Shown here: in pieces, positions 1-9,165 of the stretch
Layout: each line of letters opens with the position of its first letter
How positions within the stretch are numbered: position 1 is the first letter of the stretch
NCBI RefSeq assembly: GCF_965216485.1
Contig: NZ_OZ244162.1
Location: 1,116,001-1,180,000 of the forward strand
Direction of reading: 5' to 3'
Origin: Algiphilus sp965216485
Lineage (GTDB): Bacteria > Pseudomonadota > Gammaproteobacteria > Nevskiales > Nevskiaceae
DNA: 64,000 nt
Made by a program: the position numbers and the translations under genes
The notes under the pieces: generated by a model
Told to the model about the DNA's origin: nothing
Database searches by the model: none
Seen by the model: the letters and a program-made list of their open reading frames with translations, nothing else

Positions 1-64
1 TGCCGTCCTTCTTGCCCTTGCCGCGGGGCGTGCGGACGGCGTCGAAAATGAATGCGTCGCTCAT
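1..64 (-). CDS. Acetyl-CoA acyltransferase (thiolase), N-terminal fragment
   Basis: Only the first 21 codons lie in the window; the gene runs off the left edge. The visible peptide begins MSDAFIFDAVRTPRGKGKKD, which matches the opening beta strand and the RTPRGK motif of degradative and biosynthetic thiolases. It starts at 64 and is read leftward. A TetR regulator is transcribed divergently from 260, an arrangement common for fatty-acid or acyl-CoA pathways, so that regulator may control this gene. The exact thiolase subtype cannot be decided from the fragment. Confidence 0.75.
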   Translation of the reverse strand, partial: MSDAFIFDAVRTPRGKGKKDG

Positions 65-144
65 CAGGTTCTCCGGTAATAGGTCTTACTCGCACTGGCG
101 CATGGCTGCGGTGCTTCTCCATACCGCGGCCTTCGGCGCTTTAT

Positions 145-164
145 CCACACGGTACCGTATGGTG
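145..164. promoter_or_regulatory. Candidate TetR operator palindrome
   Basis: The thiolase-TetR intergenic region contains a perfect 10-base palindrome, ACGGTACCGT at 149-158. It is extended imperfectly by CCAC on the left and ATGGTG on the right, giving about 20 bases of dyad symmetry. TetR dimers usually bind such sites between divergent genes. No binding evidence exists and other operators are possible. Confidence 0.3.
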
Positions 165-259
165 CGGGAAAGGCATGAGAGCACACCATGCGCGAGAACG
201 CAATACGGTGGCGTACGTCTGGACTTGCGTCGAGTCATGAAAGTAATGAAACTTACGCA

Positions 260-889
260 ATGAGCGAACTATTGGAAGAAGAGGCGATCGCGCTGCCCTG
301 CCTGGACGGCCTGAACCCGGCGACGCGGCGCCGCATTGAGCAGGCGGTGCTGGAAATCTTTTCCGAGCGCGAGTTCTATCGTGTGGGATTGATCGAGGTG
401 GCCCGGGCCGCCAACGTCTCGCTGCAGACGATCTATAAGTACTACGGCAGCAAGGAAGCCCTGCTCTTTTCCTGCCTGGATGCGCAGCTGTCCGAGCTGG
501 CGGCCCGCATGATCGACCATCTGCAGGGCATCGAGGACTACAAGGAGCGGCTGCGCAAGACCTTCTGGGTGGTGCTCGACTACTTCGAGCAGCGGCCGCA
601 GGTGGCGCAGCTGATCATGAGCTCGGTCTACGTCAACACCTGGCGCAAGCACGCCAACTATCACAATCCGCTGCTCTTCGGCACCTTCATGAAGGTGCTG
701 GCGGAGGGCCGCAGTCGCGGCATCCTCAACGATCAGGTCGACGAGCGCATCCTGCTTGACTACATCTTCGGCATCCTGGCGCGATTGACGCAGATGCAGG
801 TGCAACGGCGGGACATGGGCTCGCTCACGGCGCAGTCCAGCGTGCTGTTCGAGATGCTGTGGCGCGCAATCGCGCGGCCCGACGCCTGA
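260..889 (+). CDS. TetR family transcriptional regulator
   Basis: A 209-residue protein. Residues of about 20-75 form the TetR helix-turn-helix: a helix with AVLEIFSEREF, then VARAANVSLQTIYKYYGSKE, the typical recognition helix and YY(G/F)SKE turn. The rest is an alpha-helical ligand-binding and dimerisation domain with no family-specific motif that I recognise. The ATG at 260 was preferred because the DNA-binding domain begins soon after; an upstream in-frame ATG at 188 would add 24 unconserved residues. It lies divergent to a thiolase gene, so an acyl-CoA or fatty-acid signal is a reasonable inference for the ligand. Confidence 0.85.
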   Translation: MSELLEEEAIALPCLDGLNPATRRRIEQAVLEIFSEREFYRVGLIEVARAANVSLQTIYKYYGSKEALLFSCLDAQLSELAARMIDHLQGIEDYKERLRKTFWVVLDYFEQRPQVAQLIMSSVYVNTWRKHANYHNPLLFGTFMKVLAEGRSRGILNDQVDERILLDYIFGILARLTQMQVQRRDMGSLTAQSSVLFEMLWRAIARPDA

Positions 890-899
890 GGCGGGCGCT

Positions 900-920
900 G
901 CGGCGGGATGGTCCCGCCGC
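900..920. terminator. Hairpin between convergent tetR and hisD ends
   Basis: A 9-base-pair GC-rich stem, GCGGCGGGA with TCCCGCCGC, and a 3-base loop (TGG) sit in the 50 bases between the convergent stops at 889 and 940. There is no T tract on either strand, so it would be a weak or Rho-assisted terminator at best. Confidence 0.35.
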
Positions 921-939
921 TATCGTGGTGCCAAGGCGC

Positions 940-2250
940 TCAGCGTTGCGCGCGCAACCGCGCACTGCGGGCGTGCGCATCGAGTCCTTCAGCATCGGCG
1001 ATGGCGCCGGCAATTGGCGCCAGCTGCGCCGCGCCCGCGGGAGAGCAGGCAATGATGCTGCTGCGTTTCTGGAACTCGTAGGTGCCCAACGGACTGGCGT
1101 AGCGCGCGGCGCGTGAGGTCGGCAGCACGTGGTTGGGCCCAGCGCAGTAGTCGCCCAGGGCTTCGGGTGTGTGCGCGCCGACAAAAATGGCGCCGGCATG
1201 CCGGATGCCGTCGAGCAGTGCGTCGGGGTCCGCCACCGCAAGCTCGAGATGCTCCGGCGCGATGTGATTCGATACGGCCAGCGCCTGCGCCAGATCGCGC
1301 ACCTGAATCAGCGCGCCACGCGCCGACAGTGCGGTGGCGACGATTTCGGCGCGGCCGGATTTCGCCAGAGCAGCCGGGATGGCGGCGGCGACCGCATCCA
1401 GATACCCGGCATCGGGTGCGATGAGGATCGACTGTGCTTCCTCATCGTGCTCGGCCTGGGCAAACAGATCCCAGACGATCCATTCCGGCGATACGGTGCC
1501 GTCCGCGATGATGCAGACCTCGCTGGGGCCGGCGACCGAATCGATGCCGACCCGGCCGAAGACCTGCCGTTTGGCTTCGGCAACAAAGGCATTGCCGGGG
1601 CCGACGATCTTGTCCACCGCCGGCACGGTCTCGGTGCCATAGGCCATCGCTGCCACGGCCTGCGCGCCGCCGATGGCAAACACGCGGTCGACCTCGGCCA
1701 GGGCCGCGGCGGCCAGCACCGTGTCGTTGCGGACGCCATCCGGCGTCGGAACGCACATGATGATCTCGCCCACGCCCGCCGCTCGCGCGGGTACCGCATT
1801 CATCAGCACCGAGCTGGGGTAGGCGGCGCGGCCGCCCGGCACGTAGATGCCGGCGCGGTCCAGCGGACTGATGCGGACGCCCATGCGATTGCCGTGGGCG
1901 TCGCTATGCTCGAAACCGACCAAGCCCTGTTGCAGGGCGTGCGCATGGATCCGGTCGCGCGCTGCTTCCAGAGCCTCGCGAAGCGTCGTCGGAATGCGCT
2001 CCAGCGCGGCCCGCAATTCTGCCTGCCCGATTTCCGGTACGGCGCCGTCTTCGCAGGGCAGGCGGTCCAGGCGCCGGGTATGCGCCACCAGCGCCTGATC
2101 GCCCTGTGCGCGCACCTCGGCAATGATGTCCGCCACGATCAGGCGCACTTCCTCGTCGCGGGCGGGCAGGCGGTCGAGCAGACGATCCAGCGCCGCATCG
2201 AAGCCCGCGTCGCTGGCATCCAGGCGCTGCATCTGCGGTGTCATGCTCAT
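940..2250 (-). CDS. hisD: Histidinol dehydrogenase
   Basis: A 436-residue enzyme catalysing the last two steps of histidine synthesis, histidinol to histidine with two NAD+ in the cytoplasm. It shows the family landmarks: RAGIYVPGGRAAYPSSVLM, the NAD-binding GPGNAFVAEAKR, the GPSEVCIIAD stretch, and the C-terminal HVLPTSRAARYASPLG, with zinc-ligand histidines and glutamates in conserved blocks. The length is normal for HisD. The ATG at 2250 overlaps the hisG stop as ATGA, so the two are probably translationally coupled. It is the last gene of a minus-strand ibaG-murA-hisG-hisD operon. In Pseudomonas hisC usually follows; here a convergent regulator does. Confidence 0.97.
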   Translation of the reverse strand: MSMTPQMQRLDASDAGFDAALDRLLDRLPARDEEVRLIVADIIAEVRAQGDQALVAHTRRLDRLPCEDGAVPEIGQAELRAALERIPTTLREALEAARDRIHAHALQQGLVGFEHSDAHGNRMGVRISPLDRAGIYVPGGRAAYPSSVLMNAVPARAAGVGEIIMCVPTPDGVRNDTVLAAAALAEVDRVFAIGGAQAVAAMAYGTETVPAVDKIVGPGNAFVAEAKRQVFGRVGIDSVAGPSEVCIIADGTVSPEWIVWDLFAQAEHDEEAQSILIAPDAGYLDAVAAAIPAALAKSGRAEIVATALSARGALIQVRDLAQALAVSNHIAPEHLELAVADPDALLDGIRHAGAIFVGAHTPEALGDYCAGPNHVLPTSRAARYASPLGTYEFQKRSSIIACSPAGAAQLAPIAGAIADAEGLDAHARSARLRAQR

Positions 2251-2903
2251 GCCGTGGGCTCCGTCGAGGCCACCACCTCGCGGAAGCGCTCGATCCAGTG
2301 GGTCAATGCCGCGTGCTTGGTCTTCATCGCCGCCTTGTTCACCACCAGGCGCGAGGAGATGTCGGCGATGGTCTCGAATTCGATCAGGCCATTGGCGCGC
2401 AGGGTGCTGCCGGTGGCCACCAGGTCGACGATGGCGTCGGCCAGGCCGACCAGCGGCGCCAGTTCCATCGAGCCGTAAAGCTTGATGATTTCCACCTGTC
2501 GGCCCTGACGGCCGAAATGGGCGCGGGCAATGGCCGGATACTTGGTGGCGATGCGCGGGCGCCGGCGCAGACGGTCCAGTCCGCTGTCGGGCAGGCCTGC
2601 CACCACCATGCGGCACTGCGCGATCTGCAGATCCAGGGGTTCGAACAGGCCGCTGCCGTCGTGTTCCATCAGCACATCTTTGCCGACGATGCCGAAATCC
2701 GCGGCGCCGTGCTCGACATAGGGTGGAACGTCGGAAGGACGGATGACCAGCAGATCAACCCCCTCGGCCTGGGAGGGCAGGCGTAGCAGGCGGTCATCGA
2801 GATCCGCCTGGGGCAGCAGCCCCAGGGGCGCGAGCAGGGCTTCGCTTTCCTCAAAGATGCGCCCCTTGGACAGAGCCAGAGTGACGCCGGCGCTAGCGCT
2901 CAT
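2247..2903 (-). CDS. hisG: ATP phosphoribosyltransferase, short form
   Basis: A 218-residue enzyme for the first, committed step of histidine synthesis, condensing ATP with PRPP. Visible motifs are LALSKGRIFEES at the N-terminus, ADFGIVGKDVL, RIATKYPAIA, the PRPP loop region ADAIVDLVATGSTLRANGL and ISSRLVVNK. The protein stops right after the catalytic region and lacks the C-terminal ACT-like regulatory domain of the long form. Short HisG enzymes work as octamers with the HisRS-like subunit HisZ, which is not in this window. Its ATG overlaps the murA stop (ATGA). Confidence 0.96.
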   Translation of the reverse strand: MSASAGVTLALSKGRIFEESEALLAPLGLLPQADLDDRLLRLPSQAEGVDLLVIRPSDVPPYVEHGAADFGIVGKDVLMEHDGSGLFEPLDLQIAQCRMVVAGLPDSGLDRLRRRPRIATKYPAIARAHFGRQGRQVEIIKLYGSMELAPLVGLADAIVDLVATGSTLRANGLIEFETIADISSRLVVNKAAMKTKHAALTHWIERFREVVASTEPTA

Positions 2904-4177
2904 GCCGCCTCCTGCGGGATATGCGTGACACGCTGGACGTAAGCGCCCAGCGCGCGGAATTTCTCTTCCAGGCGTTCGTAGCCGCGGTCGAGGTGATAGA
3001 TGCGATCAACCAGCGTTTGCCGGTCGGCCACCAGACCCGCCAGCACCAGACCCGCCGAGGCGCGCAGATCGGTGGCCATGACGGGGGCGCCTTCGAGCTG
3101 CTCGCGGCCGCGTACCACGGCCATGTGGCCCTCGATACGGATATCCGCGCCCAGTCGCTGCAGTTCGAGGGCGTGCATGAAGCGATTCTCGAAGACGTTC
3201 TCCGAAATCGTCGCTACGCCGTCAGCGATGCAGTCCAGGGCCATGAACTGCGCCTGCATGTCGGTCGGGAAGCCGGGGAAGGGGGCGGTATGGACATCCA
3301 CGGATACCGGGCGGCGTCCGGCCATGTCGAGCTGGATGCTGTCCGCCTCGCAGTGGATGCGGGCGCCTGCCTGCTGCAGCTTGCGCAACACGGCGTCGAG
3401 CAGACCGCTGCCGGTCTGGCGCACGGTGACGCTGCCGCGGGTCATGGCTGCCGCCACCAGGAAGGTGCCGATTTCGATGCGGTCCGGCAGGATGCGGTGC
3501 TCGGCGCCGTGCAAGCGCTCAACGCCCTCGATTCGAATGGTGGAGGTTCCGGCGCCACTGATGCGCGCGCCCATGGCATTCAGGCAGGTCGCCAGATCGC
3601 CAATCTCCGGCTCGCAGGCCGCGTTCTCGAGAAGCGTGGTGCCTTCGGCCAGGGTGGCGGCCATCATCAGATTCTCGGTCCCGGTGACGGTCACGGTATC
3701 CATGACGAAGCGGGTGCCCTGCAGCTTCGAGGCGCGTGCATGGATGAAGCCACCTTCGACCCGGATGTCGGCGCCCATGGCGCGCAGCCCTTCCAGATGG
3801 ATGTCGACCGGGCGCGCGCCGATGGCGCAGCCGCCCGGCAGCGAGACCCGTGCCTCGCCCAGGCGCGCGAGCAGCGGGCCGAGCACGAGGATGGAGGCGC
3901 GCATGGTCTTCACCAGTTCGTAGGGCGCGGTATGGGTGACCAGGTCACGCGCCTGCACGGTGACAGCCGTGGGGTCCTCTGCCTGTACTTCCGCGCCCAG
4001 TTCGCGCAGCAGACGCTGGGTGGTGCGCACGTCCTGCAGCTGCGGCAGGTTATGCAGCGTGACCGCGTCCGCCGACAGCAGGGTGGCGCACAGAATGGGC
4101 AGCGCGGCGTTCTTGGCACCGGAGGCGTCGATCTCCCCTGCGAGCCGGGCGCCGCCTTCAATCAGAAGCTTGTCCAC
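2900..4177 (-). CDS. murA: UDP-N-acetylglucosamine 1-carboxyvinyltransferase
   Basis: A 425-residue cytoplasmic enzyme that transfers enolpyruvate from PEP to UDP-GlcNAc, the first committed step of peptidoglycan synthesis. It has the N-terminal GAKNAALPILCATLL motif with the substrate lysine, the catalytic cysteine at residue 117 in LPGGCAIGARPVDIH, and TGTENLMMAA. The cysteine implies the usual fosfomycin-sensitive type. It follows ibaG by 6 bases and overlaps hisG by 4 bases, so cell-wall and histidine genes share a transcript, as in many gammaproteobacteria. Confidence 0.97.
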   Translation of the reverse strand: MDKLLIEGGARLAGEIDASGAKNAALPILCATLLSADAVTLHNLPQLQDVRTTQRLLRELGAEVQAEDPTAVTVQARDLVTHTAPYELVKTMRASILVLGPLLARLGEARVSLPGGCAIGARPVDIHLEGLRAMGADIRVEGGFIHARASKLQGTRFVMDTVTVTGTENLMMAATLAEGTTLLENAACEPEIGDLATCLNAMGARISGAGTSTIRIEGVERLHGAEHRILPDRIEIGTFLVAAAMTRGSVTVRQTGSGLLDAVLRKLQQAGARIHCEADSIQLDMAGRRPVSVDVHTAPFPGFPTDMQAQFMALDCIADGVATISENVFENRFMHALELQRLGADIRIEGHMAVVRGREQLEGAPVMATDLRASAGLVLAGLVADRQTLVDRIYHLDRGYERLEEKFRALGAYVQRVTHIPQEAA

Positions 4178-4183
4178 GCCCTC

Positions 4184-4414
4184 TCACTCGGCGCGCGTGC
4201 GCAGGGCGAGGGCGTGAATCTCGCCGCCCATGCGCTTGCCCAGCGCGCCGTAGACCATGCGATGCTGTTCGACCACGGACTTGCCCGCGAAACCGGTATA
4301 GATGATCTCCGCTTCGAAATGCTGGCCATCGTCGCCGCGCACCACGACCTGTGCGCCTGGCAGACCGTCTTCGATGAGCTGCTGAATGTCTTGGGCTTGC
4401 ATTACGGCTTTCAT
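4184..4414 (-). CDS. ibaG: BolA family protein IbaG
   Basis: A 76-residue BolA-like protein. The fold's core is visible in DIQQLIEDGLPGAQVVVRGDDGQHFEAEI and in the FAGKSVVEQHRMVYGALG stretch containing the conserved RMVYxALG motif and a histidine. IbaG pairs with monothiol glutaredoxins in iron-sulphur or acid-stress functions and is normally found just upstream of murA, as here. The ATG at 4414 (MKAV) or the one at 4402 (MQAQ) could be the start; neither has a strong ribosome-binding site. It opens the ibaG-murA-hisG-hisD operon; the promoter should lie in the divergent gap before 4549. Confidence 0.88.
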   Translation of the reverse strand: MKAVMQAQDIQQLIEDGLPGAQVVVRGDDGQHFEAEIIYTGFAGKSVVEQHRMVYGALGKRMGGEIHALALRTRAE

Positions 4415-4548
4415 GCTGGGTGGACGGCGCATTGTACGCGCCCCGGCCGCCCGCCTGGGTCCTGCACAGCTCCCGGCACGCCCCTTGGCGCGGCGATGGC
4501 GCGCGGTAGCGGACCAGGCACCTTCCGGCCTCATTGCCATACCAATCT

Positions 4549-4980
4549 ATGGCTGCGTCTGACGCCCCTGATGCGCCCATGCCCGCATGGCGTGTTGCCC
4601 TGCGGCCCTACCTGGAGGCCTGCGCGCGTGCGCGGCGGCCGGTCAGCTATCGCGAAGTGCTGGACGCGCTGGCCGTTCCGGGGCCGCGGCAGATGGGGCG
4701 GCTGACGGCTGCGCTGGAAGCGACCATGGCCGAGGACGTAGCTGCAGGCCAGCCGCTACGCGCCGCGGTGGTGGTCAGTCAAGTGGCCCCTGTCATGCCC
4801 CGCGCCGGCTTCTTCGCCGAGGCGCGCGCTCTTGGTCGCTATGCCGGTCCGGATACAGGTCCGGAGGCACAGGCCTTTCACGCGCGCGAATGCGCCGCCC
4901 TGTTCGAGGAACTGGCCGAGACGCCGGGCGGCCCCGGACCGGATCAGGATGGGGCGCACGCGCCAGAGCCGTCCACGTGA
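4549..4980 (+). CDS. Conserved-looking protein of unknown function
   Basis: A 143-residue protein that I do not recognise. The N-terminal half is helical (ALRPYLEACARARRPVSYRE) and resembles a small helical or winged-helix-like fold. The middle has VVVSQVAPVMPRAGFFAEA followed by ALGRY. The C-terminus is acidic and proline-rich. There is no signal peptide or membrane segment. The ATG at 4549 was chosen over an upstream TTG at 4534. Codon use is like its neighbours. It ends about 40 bases before the hydrolase gene, so the two may be cotranscribed. Confidence 0.6.
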   Translation: MAASDAPDAPMPAWRVALRPYLEACARARRPVSYREVLDALAVPGPRQMGRLTAALEATMAEDVAAGQPLRAAVVVSQVAPVMPRAGFFAEARALGRYAGPDTGPEAQAFHARECAALFEELAETPGGPGPDQDGAHAPEPST

Positions 4981-5017
4981 CGATGGGGGCCATCATGGCC
5001 GTGGGGCGGGCGATGCG

Positions 5018-5854
5018 ATGAGTACCACCGTGAGCATCCTGGCAGGACTGCTGGCGCTGGGCGCGCTGGCGATGACGCCCAGCGTCCAGAAGCAACTGCT
5101 GTATTTCCCCAACGAACCCAGCCGCGCCGTGCGCGCGACGCCGGCCGATGCCGGCCTTGCCTTTGAAGAGGCGCGCATCGCTACGGTCGATGGCGAGACG
5201 CTGCACGCCTGGTACATCCCGGCCGATAGTGCGCGTGGCGTGGTGCTGATGTTCCACGGCAATGCCGGCAACATCGGCGATCGCATCGGCTTTGCCAGAC
5301 TTTTTCACGGCCTCGGTCTGGATACCCTGCTCGTCGATTATCGCGGCTATGGCCAGTCCACCGGCGCACCCAGCGAGGCAGGAACCTACCGCGATGCCGA
5401 GGCCGCCTGGCGCTATCTGGTGGAGACGCGGCAGCGGTCGCCGGAGCGTATCCTTTTGCATGGCCGCTCCCTCGGAGGCGCGGTGGCGGCCTATCTCGCC
5501 ACCCGCGTACCGGCGGCTGGGCTGGTGCTCGATTCCACCTTCACCTCGGTGCCCGACATCGCCGAGGCGCTCTATCCCTGGCTGCCGGCGCAGTGGTTCG
5601 TGCGCATCCGCTATCCGACGCTGGAGCGGCTGCGCACCATCGACACGCCGGTATTGGTGCTGCACGCGCGCGGTGACGAGATCGTGCCGTACGCGCACGG
5701 GCAGCGGCTGGCCGAGGCGGCTGGCGCCACGCTGATCACGCTCGACGGCAGCCACAACACCAGCAATGAAGCCAGTGTGACGGTCTATCGCGAGGCGATG
5801 CGGGCCTTTGTCGACCGGGTATTGCCTGCGTCGGAGGGGCGGTCCGCGCCTTAG
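5018..5854 (+). CDS. Membrane-anchored alpha/beta hydrolase (Bem46/YfhR-like)
   Basis: A 278-residue serine hydrolase. Residues of about 3-20 form one N-terminal membrane anchor, followed by LLYFPNEPSR, typical of the Bem46/ABHD13 group. The oxyanion motif FHGNAGNIGDR is near residue 80, the nucleophile is Ser151 in GRSLGG, and an acid (HARGDEIVP) and a histidine (DGSHNT) follow in order, completing the triad. The substrate is unknown; esterase or thioesterase activity is likely. Its stop interlocks with the convergent ABC permease stop at 5851-5854 (TTAG). Confidence 0.85.
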   Translation: MSTTVSILAGLLALGALAMTPSVQKQLLYFPNEPSRAVRATPADAGLAFEEARIATVDGETLHAWYIPADSARGVVLMFHGNAGNIGDRIGFARLFHGLGLDTLLVDYRGYGQSTGAPSEAGTYRDAEAAWRYLVETRQRSPERILLHGRSLGGAVAAYLATRVPAAGLVLDSTFTSVPDIAEALYPWLPAQWFVRIRYPTLERLRTIDTPVLVLHARGDEIVPYAHGQRLAEAAGATLITLDGSHNTSNEASVTVYREAMRAFVDRVLPASEGRSAP

Positions 5855-6607
5855 GCGCGCAAGCGATAGCCGCTCGCCAGCCAGGCGATGGCGATGCCGC
5901 TGCTCAAGGCAAAGAAGCCAAGGCTCCAGGCGAGGCTGCGCCAGATCGAGACATCCGCCACGCCGAAGAAGCCGTAGCGGAAACCGTCGATCATGTAGAA
6001 GAAGGGATTGAACAGACTCGCCTCGAACCAGAAATCCGGCAGGCCGTGTACCGAATAGAACACGCCGCTGAGAAAGGTGAGCGGCATGATCAGGAAGTTC
6101 TGGAAGGCGGCAATGTGGTCGAACTTGTTGGCGATGACGCCGGCAATGATGCCGAGCGAGCCCATGCTGCCTGCCGCCAGCAACAGAATGGCCAGCAGCG
6201 CGAAGGGGTGGCTGACCGGCAGGCCAACGATGGGCCAGGTGACCACGAAGATCACCGCCGCGACCAGCGTCGAGCGCAGCAGCGCCGCGACGATGTAGCC
6301 CACGAAGAGATCACGGGCGGACAGCGGTGCCATCAGCAGGAAGACCATATTGCCCATGATCTTTGACTGCGCGATCGAGGATGACGTGTTCGCGAAGGCG
6401 TTTTGCAGCACCTGCATCATCATCAGGCCGGGTACCAGGAACTGCGTGTAGGCCACGCCGGGATAGCCCGAATCGCGTCCCTCCAGCACATGCGAGAACA
6501 CCAGCAGGAAGAGCAGCGCGGTGATCACCGGCGCGGTCACTGTCTGGCCGATCACGCTCCAGAAGCGGCGTACCTCCTTCTGGACGACGGTCAGCAGTCC
6601 GCGATGA

Positions 6608-6618
<11 letters not shown>
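5851..6618 (-). CDS. yadH: ABC-2 type transporter permease (YadH-like)
   Basis: A 255-residue inner-membrane permease with about six hydrophobic segments, opening with the cytoplasmic TVVQKEVRRFWSVIGQTVTA. The motif MPLTFLSGVFYSVHGLP and FNPFFYMIDGFRYGFFG are hallmarks of the ABC-2 family, as in YadH and NodJ. The length matches E. coli YadH. The ATG at 6618 lies 11 bases inside the upstream ATPase gene, so translation is likely coupled. Together they should form an exporter. The substrate is not evident. Confidence 0.92.
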
Positions 6619-7543
<925 letters not shown>

Positions 7544-7644
7544 GCCACGCCTCCTCGACAGTGGGGGGTGCGCTTGGCGTGAATCGGTGCGGAGCCATTT
7601 AGCATGGGGCGCGATTATAGACCTCGTGTTGCGATCCCTCTGTC

Positions 7645-9093
7645 ATGTCTACCCATATCGTGTGGTTCCGGCGCGACCTGCGCCTCGCCGACAATCCTGC
7701 CCTTCACGCCGCCCTGGAAGAGGCCGACGCGGTGCTGCCGGTCTATATCCATGCCCCCGAGCAGGAAGCCGACTGGCCGCCCGGTGCGGCGTCGCGCTGG
7801 TGGCTGCATCACAGCCTGAAGGCACTGCACGAGGCGCTGGAGCAGTGTGGCGCAGGCCTTGTCGTGCGCGCCGGCGATCCGCTGGCCGTACTGCAGGAGA
7901 TGGTTGCTGCCACTGAGGCGACCGCCGTGCACTGGGGGCGCTGCTATGAAGCTGCCGCCATCGCGCGCGACCGCAACGTCAAGGCCGCCCTGCGCGACAC
8001 GGGGATTTCGGTGCGCAGCCATGCGTCGAATCTGATGGCGGAGCCGTGGACCCTCGCCACCGGCAATGGCGATCCGTACCGGGTCTATTCGCCCTTCGCA
8101 CGTCGTTTCCATGCCTTCTACCAGCCTTCCGAGCCGCTGCCGGCGCCGACTCGCGTGCCTTGGCCCGAAGTCGCCACCACCATGGCGCGAGGTGGCGCTG
8201 CCATTGACGCGCTGGAACTGCTGCCGCGCATTCGCTGGGATGAAGGATTGGCTGATGCCTGGTCCCCCGGGGAGGCGGGCGCGCAGCAGCGCCTGCAGCA
8301 GTTCGTGGGCGACGCCGCTGGTCGCTATGACACCGGACGCGAAGCACCGGGGACGGATGGCACCTCGCGTTTGTCGCCGCATCTGCATTTCGGCGAGTTG
8401 TCGCCGCGGCAGGCCTGGGCGGCCAGTGAAGCGGTGAAGGACCAGAGCACCCAGTCCGGGGTGGAACACTTCCAGCGCGAACTCATCTGGCGCGAATTCG
8501 CCTACCACCTGATCTACCACTTTCCGCACACGGTGGATACACCGCTGAACCCGCGCTTTGCCGAATTTCCGTGGCGCAGCCCGTCCGACTATGCCGAGGA
8601 CCTGCGCGCCTTCCAGCGCGGTCAGACGGGCATCCCGATCGTCGACGCCGGCATGCGCCAGCTCTGGCACACGGGGTGGATGCACAACCGCATACGCATG
8701 ATCGTCGGCTCCTTCCTCACCAAGAATCTGCTGATCTCCTGGCAGGAGGGCGCGCGCTGGTTCTGGGACACGCTGGTGGATGCCGATCTCGCCAGCAATA
8801 CCCTGGGCTGGCAATGGGCTGCGGGCAGCGGCGCCGATGCCGCACCCTATTTCCGCATCTTCAACCCGGTCCTGCAGTCCCAGAAATTCGATGCGGACGG
8901 TGCCTATGTGCGCGAATGGGTGCCAGAGATCGCGACGCTGCCGAACAAGCAGCTGCACGCGCCCTGGGAGGCCTCCGCCTCCGTACTCCGCGAGGCCGGC
9001 ATTCGGCTGGGCACGCATTACCCGGAACCGCGCGTTGACCTCAAAGCCTCGCGGCAGCGTGCGCTGGATGCCTACGAGAAGGTCAAGGGCTGA
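7645..9093 (+). CDS. phrB: Deoxyribodipyrimidine photo-lyase, class I
   Basis: A 482-residue light-driven repair enzyme for cyclobutane pyrimidine dimers. The antenna-binding N-terminal domain begins HIVWFRRDLRLADNPAL. The FAD domain shows TSRLSPHLHFGELSPRQ, FQRELIWREFAYH, and the signature TGWMHNRIRMIVGSFLTKNLL, followed by DADLASNTLGWQWAAGSG with residues of the electron-transfer tryptophan chain. The length fits class I enzymes. The FAD-pocket motifs are intact, so it should be active. It is monocistronic, 72 bases before kdsD. Confidence 0.96.
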   Translation: MSTHIVWFRRDLRLADNPALHAALEEADAVLPVYIHAPEQEADWPPGAASRWWLHHSLKALHEALEQCGAGLVVRAGDPLAVLQEMVAATEATAVHWGRCYEAAAIARDRNVKAALRDTGISVRSHASNLMAEPWTLATGNGDPYRVYSPFARRFHAFYQPSEPLPAPTRVPWPEVATTMARGGAAIDALELLPRIRWDEGLADAWSPGEAGAQQRLQQFVGDAAGRYDTGREAPGTDGTSRLSPHLHFGELSPRQAWAASEAVKDQSTQSGVEHFQRELIWREFAYHLIYHFPHTVDTPLNPRFAEFPWRSPSDYAEDLRAFQRGQTGIPIVDAGMRQLWHTGWMHNRIRMIVGSFLTKNLLISWQEGARWFWDTLVDADLASNTLGWQWAAGSGADAAPYFRIFNPVLQSQKFDADGAYVREWVPEIATLPNKQLHAPWEASASVLREAGIRLGTHYPEPRVDLKASRQRALDAYEKVKG

Positions 9094-9165
9094 GTCGGGC
9101 CCGGTGCATTCCGCCCGCTTGCAGCGGTTACACTGGCGGGATGTTGCTTCGTACCCCGCCACCGC

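Noticed and set aside
188..259. Upstream ATG (188) as start of the first TetR gene
   Set aside because: It adds 24 residues with no family resemblance and overlaps the candidate promoter region; the ATG at 260 fits the domain better.
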